Shown here in pieces: positions 44,719 to 56,716 of a stretch of DNA of 64,000 nucleotides; the first letter of the stretch is position 1, and each line of letters opens with the position of its first letter. The notes beneath the pieces were generated by a model that saw only the letters and a program-made list of their open reading frames with translations, ran no database searches and was not told the DNA's origin. This stretch comes from Exophiala sp. HKRS030 (Eukaryota; Ascomycota; Eurotiomycetes; Chaetothyriales; Herpotrichiellaceae): positions 2,480,001-2,544,000 of the forward strand of contig JAHWDD010000005.1 of assembly GCA_023897205.1 (NCBI GenBank), in the 5' to 3' direction. The translations under genes were made by a program, and so were the position numbers.

Positions 44719-47019
44719 ATGTCTTCCCACCCTGAGATCCTTTCTCAAGGCAACCACCTGCACGACAACGACGAACGAAAAGCAAAGGAGACATCGGGGA
44801 ACATGATTGACGAGGTCGACGCTGCAGCAACTGTCATTGACGTACCATTACCGCCAGAGACGTCTGGCCATATCCCTGCAGAAGTGCTATGCTCCATTCC
44901 CGCAGACGATGACCCGAGCATTCCCTGCAACACTGTGCGGATGTGGGTCCTCACAACCGTGTTCGTCATTGTGTTCGGCGCAGTCAACATGTTCTTTTCC
45001 CTACGTTTTCCAATGATCGTTGTGACTTCGATCGTCGCCCAGCTCGTAACTCACCCCCTGGGACTGTTGTGGGATCAAGTGGTCCCCGACTGGCGCATTG
45101 GCCTCGGCGGGAGCTGGCATTTCAACCTCAACCCGTCTCCGTGGAACAAGAAGGAGCACGCCCTGGTGACAATCGTGGTCTCTCTCGTTGGCAGCCACGC
45201 CTATGTAACGAACATTCTGGTGGCTCAGGCCAAGTGGTACGGGCAATCTTTGTCCTATGGGTATATTTTCCTCACCATACTGTCGACGCAGAGCGTGGGC
45301 TACGGAATTGCCGGGCTCACGCGTCGCTGGGTGGTCGATCCATCCTACATCACTTGGCCGCAGACCCTGGCCAATGCAGTCTTGTTCCAGACGCTCCATC
45401 GTGAGAGAGGTCCGGGCGACTTTGTCAGTGGGTGGACCATCTCCAGGTACAGGTTCTTCTTCTACGCTTTCCTCGCCTCCTTCGCCTGGTTCTGGCTCCC
45501 GGGCTACTTGTTCACTGCCCTTAGCACCTTCACGTGGATCTGCTGGATTCGACCCGACAACGTGGTGGTCAACCAGCTGTTTGGCTACAAGCAAGGGCTC
45601 GGCATGATTCCCATCACGTTCGATTGGTCGCAAATCACCACGTACAACTTGTCGCCATTGCTGACGCCGTGGTATGTGGAAGCCAACACGATGGGTTCGG
45701 TGGTATTCTTTTTCTGGCTGATCCTGCCCATCCTCTACTACACAAATACCTGGTTCGGAAAGTACATGCCAATGCTGTCATCCAACGTCTTCGACAACAC
45801 CGGCAGCTCTTACAACGTCACCAGGGTGCTCACCTCCAACTTTCAACTCGATGAAGCAGCATACAAGGAATATTCCCCGCTTTATATGCCCATCGCGTAC
45901 ACCATCTTCTTTGGCCTCTCGTTTGCGGCCGTCACGGCGATGTTCGTCCACACGGCTTTGTGGCATGGGAAGGACATATATCGTCGATTCAAGGACCCCC
46001 AGTATGGTGCTGCCCCCGGTTACCTGCGGCAGGTCCGGGAGAATTATGCTCAGACTCCAGACTGGTGGTATCTTTGCATTGGGGTGGCCTTTTTCCTCAT
46101 GGGCATCCTCACCACTTCTCTGTACGACACTCGGTTGCCCTGGTGGGGGTTCATCGTTGCAGTCTCCCTTGGCACGGCAACATTCTTACCCCAGGGAATC
46201 ATCATGGGAATCACCAACCAGCATGTGGCGTTGAACACCATCACCGAATTCGTCAGTGGCTACATGCTCCCGGGTCGCCCGATTGCCATGATGATGGTCA
46301 AGGTTTTCGGCGACATGCTGACTAGCCAGGGCCTCCACTTCTCACGGGACTTGAAGCTGGGCCAATACATGAGGATACCGCCCCGGACTCTGTTCTGGGC
46401 GCAGACGTACGGCACGGTCTTGTCTGCAATTGTTCAGGGCGGCGTGTTACGCTGGATGCTGACGTCCATCCACGACCTCTGCGAAGAGGACCAGGGGTTC
46501 GGCCTGACGTGTCCGTCGGCCAGGGTCCAGTTCTCCTCTTCGATCATCTTTGGCGTCATTGGCCCGCAACGGCTCTTCTCTCGGGGACATCTCTACCACC
46601 CCGTGCTCTACTTTTTCCTCGTCGGCGCCCTCCTGCCCATCCCGGTGTACCTGATGGCGAATAAGTACCCCTCGTCGTACTGGAGGCTGGTCCACGTCCC
46701 GATCATGTTCACCGGGCCGGTCAACATCCCGCCGGCGACCGGCCTAAACTACGCCTCGTGGGCCCTCGTGGGCTACCTTTTCAACGGCGTCATCAAGCGA
46801 CGCGCCCTGGGTTGGTATCTCAAGTACAACTACGTGCTGTCCGCCGGGTTGGACGTCGGCGTGGCCCTGGCCGGACTGGTCATCTTCTTCTGCCTGGACC
46901 TGCCCGGCGCCACGCTGGACTGGTGGGGGAACAATGTCTACAAACGCACCGCGGACGCCAAGGGGACGCCGTTTTTCACCCTTGCCGACGGTCAGACCTT
47001 TGGGTTCAAAGTCTGGTAG
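44719..47019 (+). CDS. Oligopeptide transporter (OPT family)
   Basis: Proton-coupled importer of small peptides, including glutathione and gamma-glutamyl peptides in some members. One exon, 766 aa, with ~14-16 membrane spans after a hydrophilic start of ~70 residues. Family motifs: NPSPWNKKEH (variant of the usual NPGPFNxKEH) and MRIPPRTLFWAQ (the KIPPR-type motif). SIPADDDPSIPCNTVRMW, just before the first span, is also typical. The TATA box and a TCCG array lie upstream, and it is divergent from the PuuD-like hydrolase. Together these suggest import of a gamma-glutamyl peptide that the two amidotransferase-fold enzymes then cleave; this is inference from position. Confidence 0.93.
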   Translation: MSSHPEILSQGNHLHDNDERKAKETSGNMIDEVDAAATVIDVPLPPETSGHIPAEVLCSIPADDDPSIPCNTVRMWVLTTVFVIVFGAVNMFFSLRFPMIVVTSIVAQLVTHPLGLLWDQVVPDWRIGLGGSWHFNLNPSPWNKKEHALVTIVVSLVGSHAYVTNILVAQAKWYGQSLSYGYIFLTILSTQSVGYGIAGLTRRWVVDPSYITWPQTLANAVLFQTLHRERGPGDFVSGWTISRYRFFFYAFLASFAWFWLPGYLFTALSTFTWICWIRPDNVVVNQLFGYKQGLGMIPITFDWSQITTYNLSPLLTPWYVEANTMGSVVFFFWLILPILYYTNTWFGKYMPMLSSNVFDNTGSSYNVTRVLTSNFQLDEAAYKEYSPLYMPIAYTIFFGLSFAAVTAMFVHTALWHGKDIYRRFKDPQYGAAPGYLRQVRENYAQTPDWWYLCIGVAFFLMGILTTSLYDTRLPWWGFIVAVSLGTATFLPQGIIMGITNQHVALNTITEFVSGYMLPGRPIAMMMVKVFGDMLTSQGLHFSRDLKLGQYMRIPPRTLFWAQTYGTVLSAIVQGGVLRWMLTSIHDLCEEDQGFGLTCPSARVQFSSSIIFGVIGPQRLFSRGHLYHPVLYFFLVGALLPIPVYLMANKYPSSYWRLVHVPIMFTGPVNIPPATGLNYASWALVGYLFNGVIKRRALGWYLKYNYVLSAGLDVGVALAGLVIFFCLDLPGATLDWWGNNVYKRTADAKGTPFFTLADGQTFGFKVW

Positions 47020-48638
47020 TCCGGTTTAGCACGGCGCTTACGAGGGGATGTAGAACTTGACGGTGAACCAGGAGCCCGTATTTTAATCGGTAAATATCAA
47101 GTGGTCACTCGGACCAGATTGGCTCCTGTCTCGAATCCTCGTCGGTTCGCCAACACCCCATTAGTCATCAGTACCAATGGTCCGTGGACTTCCAAGGTAC
47201 CCCCGGGGGGGCGTGTTTCGGCTAGACACACCCTTTCAGTTCGGCGGAGACCGAGGGAGGATAAGAGAGCGGACGAGGGAGCGATTCGACCAAAAACATA
47301 GTCAAGTCATTGGGGCGCAGAGCAGAAGCAGAACGATGAGCGATGAGATTTAGCGAAAAAGTGGTGGGGGCCGATGACAGTTCGAGGATGGTACGGAGTG
47401 TATATATATATATGTATAGATGCCCGGAACTGTGCTTCATCCTTTGCCACTTCCATTCAGGGAAGGGAGCGACGCCGCTATGATTTCTCAACAAAACTCC
47501 CTATTAAATTTGGTGTCTCTTCAACAAGGGCTGTTGTTATTGTGAACACGATAGACTCGAGTAAATACATTAATTTTTGATACGATTACTACTAATGATG
47601 AACAACAGTCACCTCGCGAGTATTCAACGACCCTCGACGAGTTTGGTAAGTTATCAAGGTTGGTAAGATATCTTTCGCTTCTTGACTTTTATACTCTCGA
47701 AGAGTTCTCTCTCTTTTAAATTGTTGTAGGTAAGATGGGGGTATGATTGGCGTGGCTGGTTGGCGTAAAGTGTGCCTATCGTGTTGCGGCCCGTAGTAGA
47801 CCATCAAGACGCTTACCAAGTCGTAGGACCTTGTTTTCTCCGGGGAGAGCGATGTTTGGAGAAAATTTTATTGGGACCACTTCCTGACGACTGGCTATGC
47901 GTTGGACACAGCCATCCGACATGGTGCTTCCGAAATCAGGGCAGTGGAAAAATGACATGGGCAGATCCCAGGCTTTGGCCAATGCCTTCACATTTGCAAG
48001 CTCACTTTTGCGATTTCGGTGGCACCAAGGGTCCTTGTCATGGAAGTTGCGAAGTGGCATGCGACGAGGCTGGACAATTCACGGATCGATGGTTCTTCAA
48101 TACGCAGTCGAAAGAGAGAAGCAAAGACGACCCTCGACTTGACGTGCAGGGTTTGAAAGCAGGTGGAATCGAGCTTGAATCTTTTACATTCAGAGCTTCC
48201 AGTGTTTCTATGAAGGTGCTGAACAAAGACATTGAACGTCTGACGCTCAATTGGAGGTAGCGACTATATATATACCTTGGTATATACCAAGTATGATTTT
48301 TCCCCTTGGGACATATACCATATATGAACCAAACCAAACCAAAACCAATCTTGGGGAAAAATACCAGAGCACAACACGCCCCTCGACATCACTGTTCATC
48401 AAATCGTTTTGTTTATATACAAGGTCTTTCGCAAGTCCTCCAAAGGTGCTCAAGACCTACTCAAGACGTACCCAGGTAGATGCATAGTCCCCATCTCTTC
48501 GAAAGGTTCATTACAACAATCACATCCAACATCTTCAGAAACGGTGTAAATGCCGTATTGACAGTCACCTGAACAGAAATGGTTTCAGACAGTCGTCGCA
48601 ACCATACATGAAATCCTCACTCCGTACATGTTCTTTTT
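47020..48638. other. 1.6-kb convergent region, right edge of the cluster
   Basis: Between the OPT and kinase stop codons. Contains a TATATATATAT run near 47400 and an uncertain plus-strand open frame at 47772-48260 (162 aa) with no known domain. No transposon signature is visible. I take it as the right cluster boundary. Confidence 0.5.
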
Positions 48639-51584
48639 TCACATGACTTTGTTGAAATTCTTCAATCCACTCACCAAATCTCCAACTTCATCTTGATCTT
48701 CGCCGTCGTTCCAAATAGTGATACTCTGTACTCTCTCACCTTTTCCCAACTCGACCGCTTGGAACGCATCCACCTCTTCAACTTCGTCTGATGGTTCACC
48801 TTCTTCTTCTACTTCTCTCCCCTCTTCCTCTTCCTCCTCTTCCTCTTCAATAATTTGACTTTTCCGTCTCCCGCCCTTTCCACGACCACTACTGGATCGT
48901 CTCCCTAGTCCTCCTCCTGCACCAGCACCAGCACCAGCACCAGCACCTGTAAATCCAAATCCCAAAGCGAGGTTCATCTTACCATCACTACCTTCTCGAC
49001 TTCTGGGGTGGTGGATACCGGAGCCCGCGATTGCGGGACTACCGAAACTGGAAGGAACGCCGGCACCAAAGAGTGAACTGTTCAACATGGGCCCTTTGAA
49101 CGGACTTCGTTTCTTCTTTGCAAACATGACTCCTCCGAAATGATTCGGAGTGCCAGGTAATCCTTCATCACGTATTCCCGATAGCGGGCGCGGTTGTAGG
49201 CTCGCCTCCGGTCCGTTCGGTGTTCGGATGATGCGCACGTTGCTGGGGAATGCACTCCCAACCGGCGTGTTCGGCAGTACCTTGATGGAGGAGTGCGGAC
49301 TCCTCGCGGCGCTGCGAGTTCCAGGGCTGTGGATCGTGTCCAGACTGTTGCTGCTCTGGCTTGATGCTTTGCTGTGACTTGCGTGGCGAGGCATGCTCCG
49401 AATCGAACTTACCGACGACGAAGTAGACTTGCGGCCGCGGAGCCCGGTGGAGCTGCGCCGATTGAACGAAGAGCGTGGTGTCAGCGGCGAAGGAGAAAGT
49501 GAGTTGCGGTGAGACCTGACACGCGCGGCGTCGATACGAGAACCCGATGTTTTGATGGCAATCACAGGACCAGAGTTCGAGTTCGATGCCACAGGCGTCA
49601 AAGCGGCGCCATAGGATGACCTTCGAGAGACCGGAGGAGCGTAGTTGCGGCTTGTTCGGTCGAGAGCGGATGTACTCTTGGAGTTCTGCCCGATCCCCGG
49701 AGCAGTATTGCCATTCAGAAACTTATCTCCCCTGGGCCGTACCGGCGACTTGGCCTTCTTCGTAGACTCGACAAACCAATGTTTCAAGGCTGTGAGTTGG
49801 TTCAGGAATTGCCGGTTGCGTAGTTTAACCCCACGCCTTTTCGCGATTCCATTTCCAGGTCCAAGCAGGTCTGGGTTTGTCGAGACCATCTGCAGAGTAC
49901 TGCTCCGTCGGCTGCGTTCCTTCGGCGGGAGAGGAGGCCGCGAACCACTGTGCGAGCGCATTGAATCCTTGTCGATCGGTGGCGGTGGTGTGGCCGAATT
50001 CGCCGAGCGTACAACATCACCTTCTGGAAGCTGTGGTAAGTCGCTGACGAGTATCTGAGGTGTACTTCTCCGCTGTGTCCGTCCTCGGCTACTGCTGCGG
50101 CGTGACTGCGTCTCTGCATGCGATCCTGTATGTGTTCCTTCTTCGTCAACCTCCACCAACGTCGGTGCGATCCTCTCAACACGACTACTCGCACCACTGA
50201 GCCGCCTGAGCAGTTTCATCTCCGCTTCTTTCTCTTTCCGCTTCCGTTCTCGTCGTGCTTGCTTCCTCGTCTCCTTCTCGATTAATAACGACCACCACCC
50301 GGATAAGCCGTCACAGCGCTGAGCAAGAACATTCTCTATAACCTTGTCGATATCGACACCGGCAGCTCGCATTCGCTCCAGCGTGTCTTTTTCCAACTGG
50401 GTCGTGAAGGCGGCGGGTTGAGACAGTTTTAATATGGCCTGCTGCGCCGGTGCATGTTCAGCGAGGAAAGGATCCGCAAGGATATCTGACAATGTAGGTC
50501 TGTACAGCGGTCTCTTAGACAGCAGTTTCGATATCAGGGTTTGCGCCGCTTCCGGAAATGTGTCCGGGTAGACTGGGTCATCCTTCAATATTTTTGCCTT
50601 CGTTGCTGCGTCATCGTCTTCGTCGAAGGGAAGTTCCCCTTTGAGGAGTGCATAGAGAATGATACCCAGACTCCAGACATCGACCTTTTCACCCGCGTAC
50701 TTTTCACCTTTCAGCATCTCCGGCGCACTGTAGCATACCGTTCCGCAAAAGGTCTGCAGGTAGTTGGCCTTGCCCTCGTATTCCCTGGTGAAACCGAAAT
50801 CGCACAACTTGACATTGTCGTGCTTGTCCAGCAGAACATTTTCCAGCTTCAGATCGCGATGGACGCAAGATTTGCTATGTATATATGCAACGGCTCCGAC
50901 CAGCTGAGTGAAGATCTTCTGTACAGTCTCGACCGGAAGTGCCCCGTTTCTGCACAAATAATTGTATAGTTCGTCACCTATCGGCATACATGTTCAGTGA
51001 TAGTGTTCCTTTACTTTATGTGGGCGCGCAAAGCATACCGGGACAGTATTCCAAAACCAACCAGACGTGTGTCTCTGTTATTATAACTTCGTATAGTCGC
51101 GCGATATGGGGGTGGATGAATTGGCGGTGATGATGGATCTCTCGCGCAAGGTTTGCGTCTTCCTTGTTCGACGCCTTGAGGACGACCTATATATACCTCG
51201 CAATGAGAAAAATAGTTCTCGCTCCCCGTGGTATATCACTCGTCAGAACGTACCTTGGAGCCATTGATGAGGTTGTGTCTGGCAAGGTATACTTTGCCAA
51301 AAGAACCCTTGCCAATGAGTTTCCCGACAGTGTAATTCCCGACGTTTTTGAGTTCTTTGGACGCAAATTGTCTGCATGGCCGGTTAATTGAGTAGCCGGA
51401 CATGCAAGGCTGCGGCGAAACACTCACTCCAGCAGTTCTGAATACGAGTTCGCAAGCTGTTGGGCGCGCAATCTAAGTCAGTGCCGGCTCTTCTTCTTGT
51501 TCTCGAGGGCGGTATAGGGTGGATGTGTGTATGTACTTTTGCTTTCTGTTGCTGCAGCTCTGCTCTAGTCCTGGGGGCTTGCAT
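48639..51584 (-). CDS. Ser/Thr protein kinase, CAMKL-like
   Basis: Cytoplasmic signalling kinase of 893 aa. Exons 51537-51584, 51428-51456, 51254-51371, 51039-51186 and 48639-50977. Kinase domain residues ~38-300: glycine loop GKGSFGKV at 46-53, ATP lysine K69, E81, catalytic HRD at 154-156, DFG at 174-176, and CGTVCYSAPE activation segment. The motif LQTFCGTVCYSAPEML and the VWSLGIILYALLKGELPFDEDDD run place it with Snf1/Kin4-type kinases (CAMKL). A GWWSLLIEKE segment and a basic Arg/Lys-rich helix follow, then a long Ser/Arg/Pro-rich disordered tail with a Gly-Ala repeat and an acidic run near the end. The N-terminal exons were placed by junctions that rebuild RAELQQQKAK, LANSYSELLE and FASKELKNVG. 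Targets are unknown. Confidence 0.88.
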
Positions 51585-52554
51585 CCCTTGAGGCGACAGC
51601 ACAGTAGTATACTTTCGCAGACGAGTTCATGCGGGTGGTTGCCGGTGAGGGTAACATGTGGATGTGGGTGGGAGGGCCTTCTGTGAACCTTGCGAGGAAC
51701 GCGTTTCGTCCCGGCGAGGGAAAAGTAGTGGTGAGGTCGCGAGACTTGCAAGCGAAGAAGGAGTTTGATGGTATGGATAGGGAGGACATGCGACCACAGA
51801 TAGACGACGAGGAATTTCTCTATGCCTTCTCCGCAAAATGAGATGGCATTAAGATGGCATTAAAGATGACGAGGCGCAAGACAACGAGTCAGAGGACGAT
51901 CAGTCTTCAGATCAGGGTCCTGGTATGTGTACGAGTACGAAGTACGTACAGTAGTACTTTTACACAAAGGGTCCGCGGAGCAATTGCTCAATGGTCGAAC
52001 GACGGGAGGCTTGCGGGTGGTGGAGGAAATTTGTCTGTCTAGCGAGAGGCCTAAGGATACTTAGCACAATAAAATAGGCCGATTCTTACGGAGTACAAGT
52101 AGATATGCACAGAATTGTATCCGTATGTCGCCTGAATCCGTTCATCATCACATTGTGCAAGGCATTGTTGAGCACCTTTATCATCTCTGGCCATCTGGCT
52201 GGTTCTTCATTGATTTTTAATATAAGTATTGCCACCGACGGACACGAACAAATTTGTGCATGATACGCAGCCCAACACCACCACACAAATTGCATCCTCG
52301 TCTGATTGTCCGGTTTCCAAGATCTATCGACTGTCGACACTCGGGAACCGAGACAAGATCAAGCAATCGGACTTTCGATTCAAATCTCCATTGAAAAATT
52401 AAGGAATTCTCGCTCAAAAACTAATACGTTGACTGCCAAACAACCCAGTCTTCCAGAACGCCTTGCTCAAAAAGACATACGCTTGTCATCTATATCATAC
52501 ACATTTTCTCTTAGCTTCGTCAGATCAGTTCGCGGCCAGCTCCTTACAATGGTA
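51585..52554. promoter_or_regulatory. Upstream region of the kinase gene
   Basis: About 970 bp, pyrimidine-rich on the minus strand next to the kinase start. Contains a run of GTACGAGTAC-type words near 51930 and TACGGAGTA at 52087. Short open frames here have no domain. Confidence 0.5.
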
Positions 52555-53703
52555 TCATCGCGATGGAGACGCACTCCTGGTATCTAGTGGTTGCTCTTGG
52601 TGCTGAGAGGGCAGCTCGGAGAGCATACTGTAGCGGTCTGAAGGTCCAGACGATTCGGACTGGCTAGTGCTGTGCCCATACTGCGTGCTATACCGATACT
52701 GGGTCGTCATGTCTGAAATCGTACTCATCCGATCAGAGTTGGCTTGCGGATTTGGTGATCCCCTCTGTGTGGCGTCCGAACTTGACAATTCCGAAACCAT
52801 GGACATGCGATTGTTGGCGCGAGGGTTGTAGTCATTCGGCGGTGCGAGGTGTGCCGTATGATAGGTCGACCCAGGCAATTCGGCCACAAATGACTTGGCC
52901 CCTTGTGGGGGCTGATGTATCTGAGCATAGTAGCCCATGCCGTTTTGTGGTATATTGTATGCCGGAGGGCCATAACTGCTCATGCGCTTGTCGTCCGTAC
53001 GGAAGGCGGGGTGGTTCGCCATTCCCTGCCAGCCGAGATCTTGTTGAGGCGAGAGCATCTGCGGAGACAAAGGTCGGTCAATTGGAGTGCTGAGAAGTTG
53101 TGACTTGGCCATGTGTGAGCCAGGCTGGAATTGGTGCATTGGACTGGCTGGCGTCACTGGTGGTCCGCCATTGTTCTGCACATGTTCCTCGACTCGCTCA
53201 GCTTTCTTCATAATGCGCTCAACCAGCACTTTGTGGGCGTTGTCGAGGTTCTTTCGAACAAACCCGGAGAGCATTCTATTGCATCGCATATCACAGTCTT
53301 CCCTCAGATATAATCCTTGTCTCGGCACTTCGACACCCAGTTCTCTAGCTTCTGGTGGCTCGCCAGGCAGCGTGCCACCTATTGACCACTTTTCCCTGAT
53401 ATCTAGCCCGGTAGGTGCATAGATGTGTGTCTGAAGTCCATATGGTGTGTCATGGAAACATGCCTTATAGCTGACTTTCGACTTCATTACCCCTAGGTTT
53501 ACAGAGTCGGTCAATTCTTGCCAGACGCAATCAAGGAATTCATCGGCCGGGGCATCTCTCGGGGTCTTTATGGGGTGATGTTCGATGACCAGGGGATTGA
53601 GTTCGATCATTTCATCGTGATTATGAAGCATGGCTATCGCAACTTCTCGCGAGACTTGTGGGGGTAGAGGTGTGATGTTGGTAAAAAGCGTTCTCTTCGG
53701 CAT
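52555..53703 (-). CDS. DUF7053 domain protein
   Basis: Fungal protein of unknown function, 382 aa, one exon. The N-terminal ~185 residues match the DUF7053 pattern: start MPKRTLFTNITPLPP, then HNHDEMIELNPLVIEHHPIK, FHDTPYGLQTHIYAPTGLDI and LYLREDCDMRCNRMLSGFVRK. The fold may be SRPBCC-like, a ligand-binding helix-grip, but this is inference. The C-terminal half is disordered, rich in Ser, Pro, Gln and Tyr, with repeated RMS and YSTQYGHS-type pieces, probably phosphorylated. The start is firm because the conserved region begins at Met1. Confidence 0.82.
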   Translation of the reverse strand: MPKRTLFTNITPLPPQVSREVAIAMLHNHDEMIELNPLVIEHHPIKTPRDAPADEFLDCVWQELTDSVNLGVMKSKVSYKACFHDTPYGLQTHIYAPTGLDIREKWSIGGTLPGEPPEARELGVEVPRQGLYLREDCDMRCNRMLSGFVRKNLDNAHKVLVERIMKKAERVEEHVQNNGGPPVTPASPMHQFQPGSHMAKSQLLSTPIDRPLSPQMLSPQQDLGWQGMANHPAFRTDDKRMSSYGPPAYNIPQNGMGYYAQIHQPPQGAKSFVAELPGSTYHTAHLAPPNDYNPRANNRMSMVSELSSSDATQRGSPNPQANSDRMSTISDMTTQYRYSTQYGHSTSQSESSGPSDRYSMLSELPSQHQEQPLDTRSASPSR

Positions 53704-54705
53704 CGTGACGAGTCGCTGGCGATGGCGTCAGACAGTGCGAGGTGTTCCAGACAGTCTAGTTCGTCCCTTCGAATGTGTACGTGTATGGTATTGTGATTAG
53801 GATCAGTGCAAACAAGCAAGCTGTGAGAAGAAGGTGAGATGTACGGTGTACTCCGTATATGGTGACGAGTTCATTTGTATGACCGAGTCTTGAAAGAGTG
53901 AAGGCCAGGAGTCTGAGGGGCCGTGGGCTGCCTACAGTAGATACAGGTAGCCATGTGCTCCCAAGAGGATCTGAAGAAGCAGAAAAGTCATTATCGCTCC
54001 GGGGAATGGCTTGGTCGCTAAGAATAGCTAGTGCTTATCAAGATAGGTGGCTGACAGGGATGATTGACTGCCAGTTCCCACCAGTGGCCAGCGGCGGATG
54101 CGTCTCTGTCCCCAGAATCCACGGCTTCAGCCTTCTTTGATCGCTCGGCAGTCAATTCTTTTGCCTGGGATCCCGTTAGCTGTGAATTTTATTCTGTCCT
54201 GATTGTCTTTGCATCAGCTTTTCATACTCGCTGGTTGTTTCAGCCATGGCTTGGCTACTTCGCTTTGCTGGTCATGAAACTTTTGAAGGCTTCATCGTAG
54301 CTACACGCATCACGTTCATATCCTGATCGTCGTCGGATGGTGTGTCAAGGTGATTTTTAATGATGTCGCCGACGGAATCTGGCCACTGCGGTCTGTGGAT
54401 GATGCCATCATGGCTGAGCGCGATCGCCGAGCGAATCAAGGCTAATGGGGCACAACCCTTGCACGGCCTCATCACCCTAGAATTCCGAAGCCTCATGAGG
54501 AAGACTATCGTACTCTGTACTCCGTACTCCGTATGTTTTCACTCAATGACCCTCCCCGTTCGACTCTTGTAGTCGCTACATCCGTGCTTTGGCCTGATAT
54601 TCGCCGCTGGTACCAGGACACCGCCTAGGCTTGTGGCGAGGGCGAAAATCGTCAAGGGATAACATACATTGACTTAATGCAGTCATCTCGTCACTTGCGC
54701 ATCTG
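53704..54705. promoter_or_regulatory. Upstream region of the DUF7053 gene
   Basis: One kilobase between two minus-strand genes. TACTCCGTA words at 53849, 54518 and 54525, the last two overlapping. No gene supported. Confidence 0.5.
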
Positions 54706-56164
54706 TCAACTCGATCGCCATGCGACATCCTTGAGCTTTTCTACTGATTTTCGACTAAAACAAAAGGTAGGATCGAGTGCCTTTAGGCCCGGCTCTCCGT
54801 AAATGGCCAGAGCTGCTAGACCTGTATATGAATGCAACAGGTCTAGATACCCAACACGTCAGCAGCCACTTTACCCTCATAATCTCACCAACGTACCAGG
54901 GAGTTCGCCAGGGGCTTTGGCAAAGCCTCCTATTAAATGTGCAACCTTTCCGAGAAGGTAATATCTCAAGGCTTCGATGTCAACAAGGTGCTGTCGTTGT
55001 AGGATCTATGCGGATCAGTCAATAGCAAGGGATACTGCCACAGCGCACACTTACAGCCAAAGCTCCTGCATTCCAGAAGCAATAACATGTATCAGCCATC
55101 TTCCCACATCTACCGCAGAATCCGGCAATCGTCTTCTGTAGCCTCGATGGATCTGCCTCAACAGAGGATGAGATCTGCTGCTCAGCAGAATTATGAGCAA
55201 CATCGTCTTCTTCGTCCTCGTCCTCATCCTCATCCTCGTCTTCTTCTTCTACCCATGTCGTCTGCCGATCGAGCATCCACTTTATACATGCCTCTGTATC
55301 GAGTCCAGTTTGGCCCGCAACCTCGTAGGCAGGTACGGGCGGATTTTGTAAAAGTCCAAGGAAAGATAGTGTCGCAATTCCACAGTAGTTCAAACCCGCT
55401 GTCACTATGTTAGCCTAGTGCTCATCTTTGCAGGTGCCATGAGGCTAGATGGGACACGTACAATGTGCCTCCAGCAACGGCTGCTGAGCGATTCCGCCGT
55501 CGTGGCTCTGAGGTAGATTGATTATCAGCATCTCGATTGCTACCGAGGGTCTCAGATCGATCGAGCTCACCTGGCAATTCAAAATGTACTCTTTCAACTT
55601 CGTCGCATCTATCAGACTCTCACTGCCACCATCCAGTCCCCTACCTTGCAAGATGCACAACGTACCCAGAGCGCACATGCACAGCCTCGGGTCGTCGCCG
55701 CCTTCAATGACATCGTCCTCGCCTAAAGTTTCACCAAAACTGCCATTTTGTCTTTGCAGACTTCTCACCCACTCAATGCATTCTTTTCTCTTGACCCTAT
55801 TCATGTCGTCCCCGAGCATAAGTAGTGTGGCCAGGGCGAAGTATGTGTTGGGTAGGCTCGCTGAGTCCCAGTGCCAGTTGTGCGGAGTTCTCATGCCCCC
55901 CAGATTGGTACCTGTGAAGCCTCGAAATCCCCCCGTAAAAGGGACCTGACATGCGTAGATCCATTCAATCCAACTTTGCCTTTCTTCAGGTGTAGTCGCG
56001 GTCTCCAGGGCATCAAGAAGATCCAGGGCAGCCACAATGAAGAAGCCGAAACTCATACGATTTGACTCCCCTGCGGTGTACTGTTCTGGTAGCAATTGTG
56101 CACATCGTTTCCAGTATTTGACGTGACGGTCTCTGTCAAGAGCAACACCAGCATCGGCCGACAT
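54706..56164 (-). CDS. CDC43: Geranylgeranyltransferase type I beta subunit
   Basis: Beta subunit of the zinc enzyme that adds geranylgeranyl to CaaX proteins such as Rho GTPases; acts with the shared alpha subunit Ram2 in the cytosol. Exons 55571-56164, 55462-55507, 55055-55398, 54897-55005 and 54706-54842 give 409 aa. Prenyltransferase repeats are visible: QVPFTGGFRGFTGTN, RQNGSFGE, SHDGGI...EAHSGLNYCG and HLIGGFAKAPGELPD. Zinc ligands fit Asp and Cys in ADTCYCFW and His in DLLHSYTGLAA. The last exon ends ...DVAWRSS, beyond the first apparent stop of the third-exon frame. A 17-residue run of almost pure Glu/Asp is inserted before the DTCYCFW repeat. ATG at 56164 (MSADAGVALDRDRH) is preferred over 56299, since family proteins start near this point. 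Confidence 0.9.
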
Positions 56165-56716
56165 GTCGAAATCCAACTCCGGATCGTCCTTTGTTTGAAG
56201 CAAAAGTTCCAAAGCCTCGGCTTTGTTTGCTATCCTGATATTGAGACCACTACACGTCAAAATTTGGAGTTGGCTTTGGCCAACCCTTACTCTCGACAAG
56301 GTTGACAGTGTAAATGTAGTGCGACGTTATCGAGGAACTTGATAATTACAATTGAAGTGTGGTTCACCTCGGCCATAGATGAGCGGTTAAAAAACACAAA
56401 AGTCGATAACAATTATGTTCTCACGAAGCACAAAGATTTTATATTCCATGCACGAAGCCGAATTGACTCAACCGCAACAAGACAGAAAAATGTCGTCAAT
56501 AAAACTCATGTATCCAGATACTGGAGTGTGCTAAATAGGGCTACAAACAAAACCTAGAGATGTCGTTCTCGTTGTATATCTATTCATGCTTTGAATGGAA
56601 AGCCGAGCTGTCTATTCTTGGACGCTATGTCACATTAATCAAGCAAGCTCCTGCAATGAATGGCCTGAACGAAAATAAAGAAGCAGAAATTGGCCAAACT
56701 TGAATCATATCCCACA
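56165..56716. promoter_or_regulatory. Upstream region of CDC43
   Basis: About 550 bp, AT-rich, between two minus-strand genes. An open extension of the CDC43 frame reaches 56299. No other signal. Confidence 0.5.

Noticed and set aside
45001..45633. 210-codon minus-strand open frame inside the OPT gene
   Set aside because: Antisense shadow of a GC-rich coding region without any domain.
50978..50987. ATG at 50987 as start of the kinase
   Set aside because: It lies in the intron before exon 5; four upstream exons rebuild the glycine loop and the catalytic lysine.
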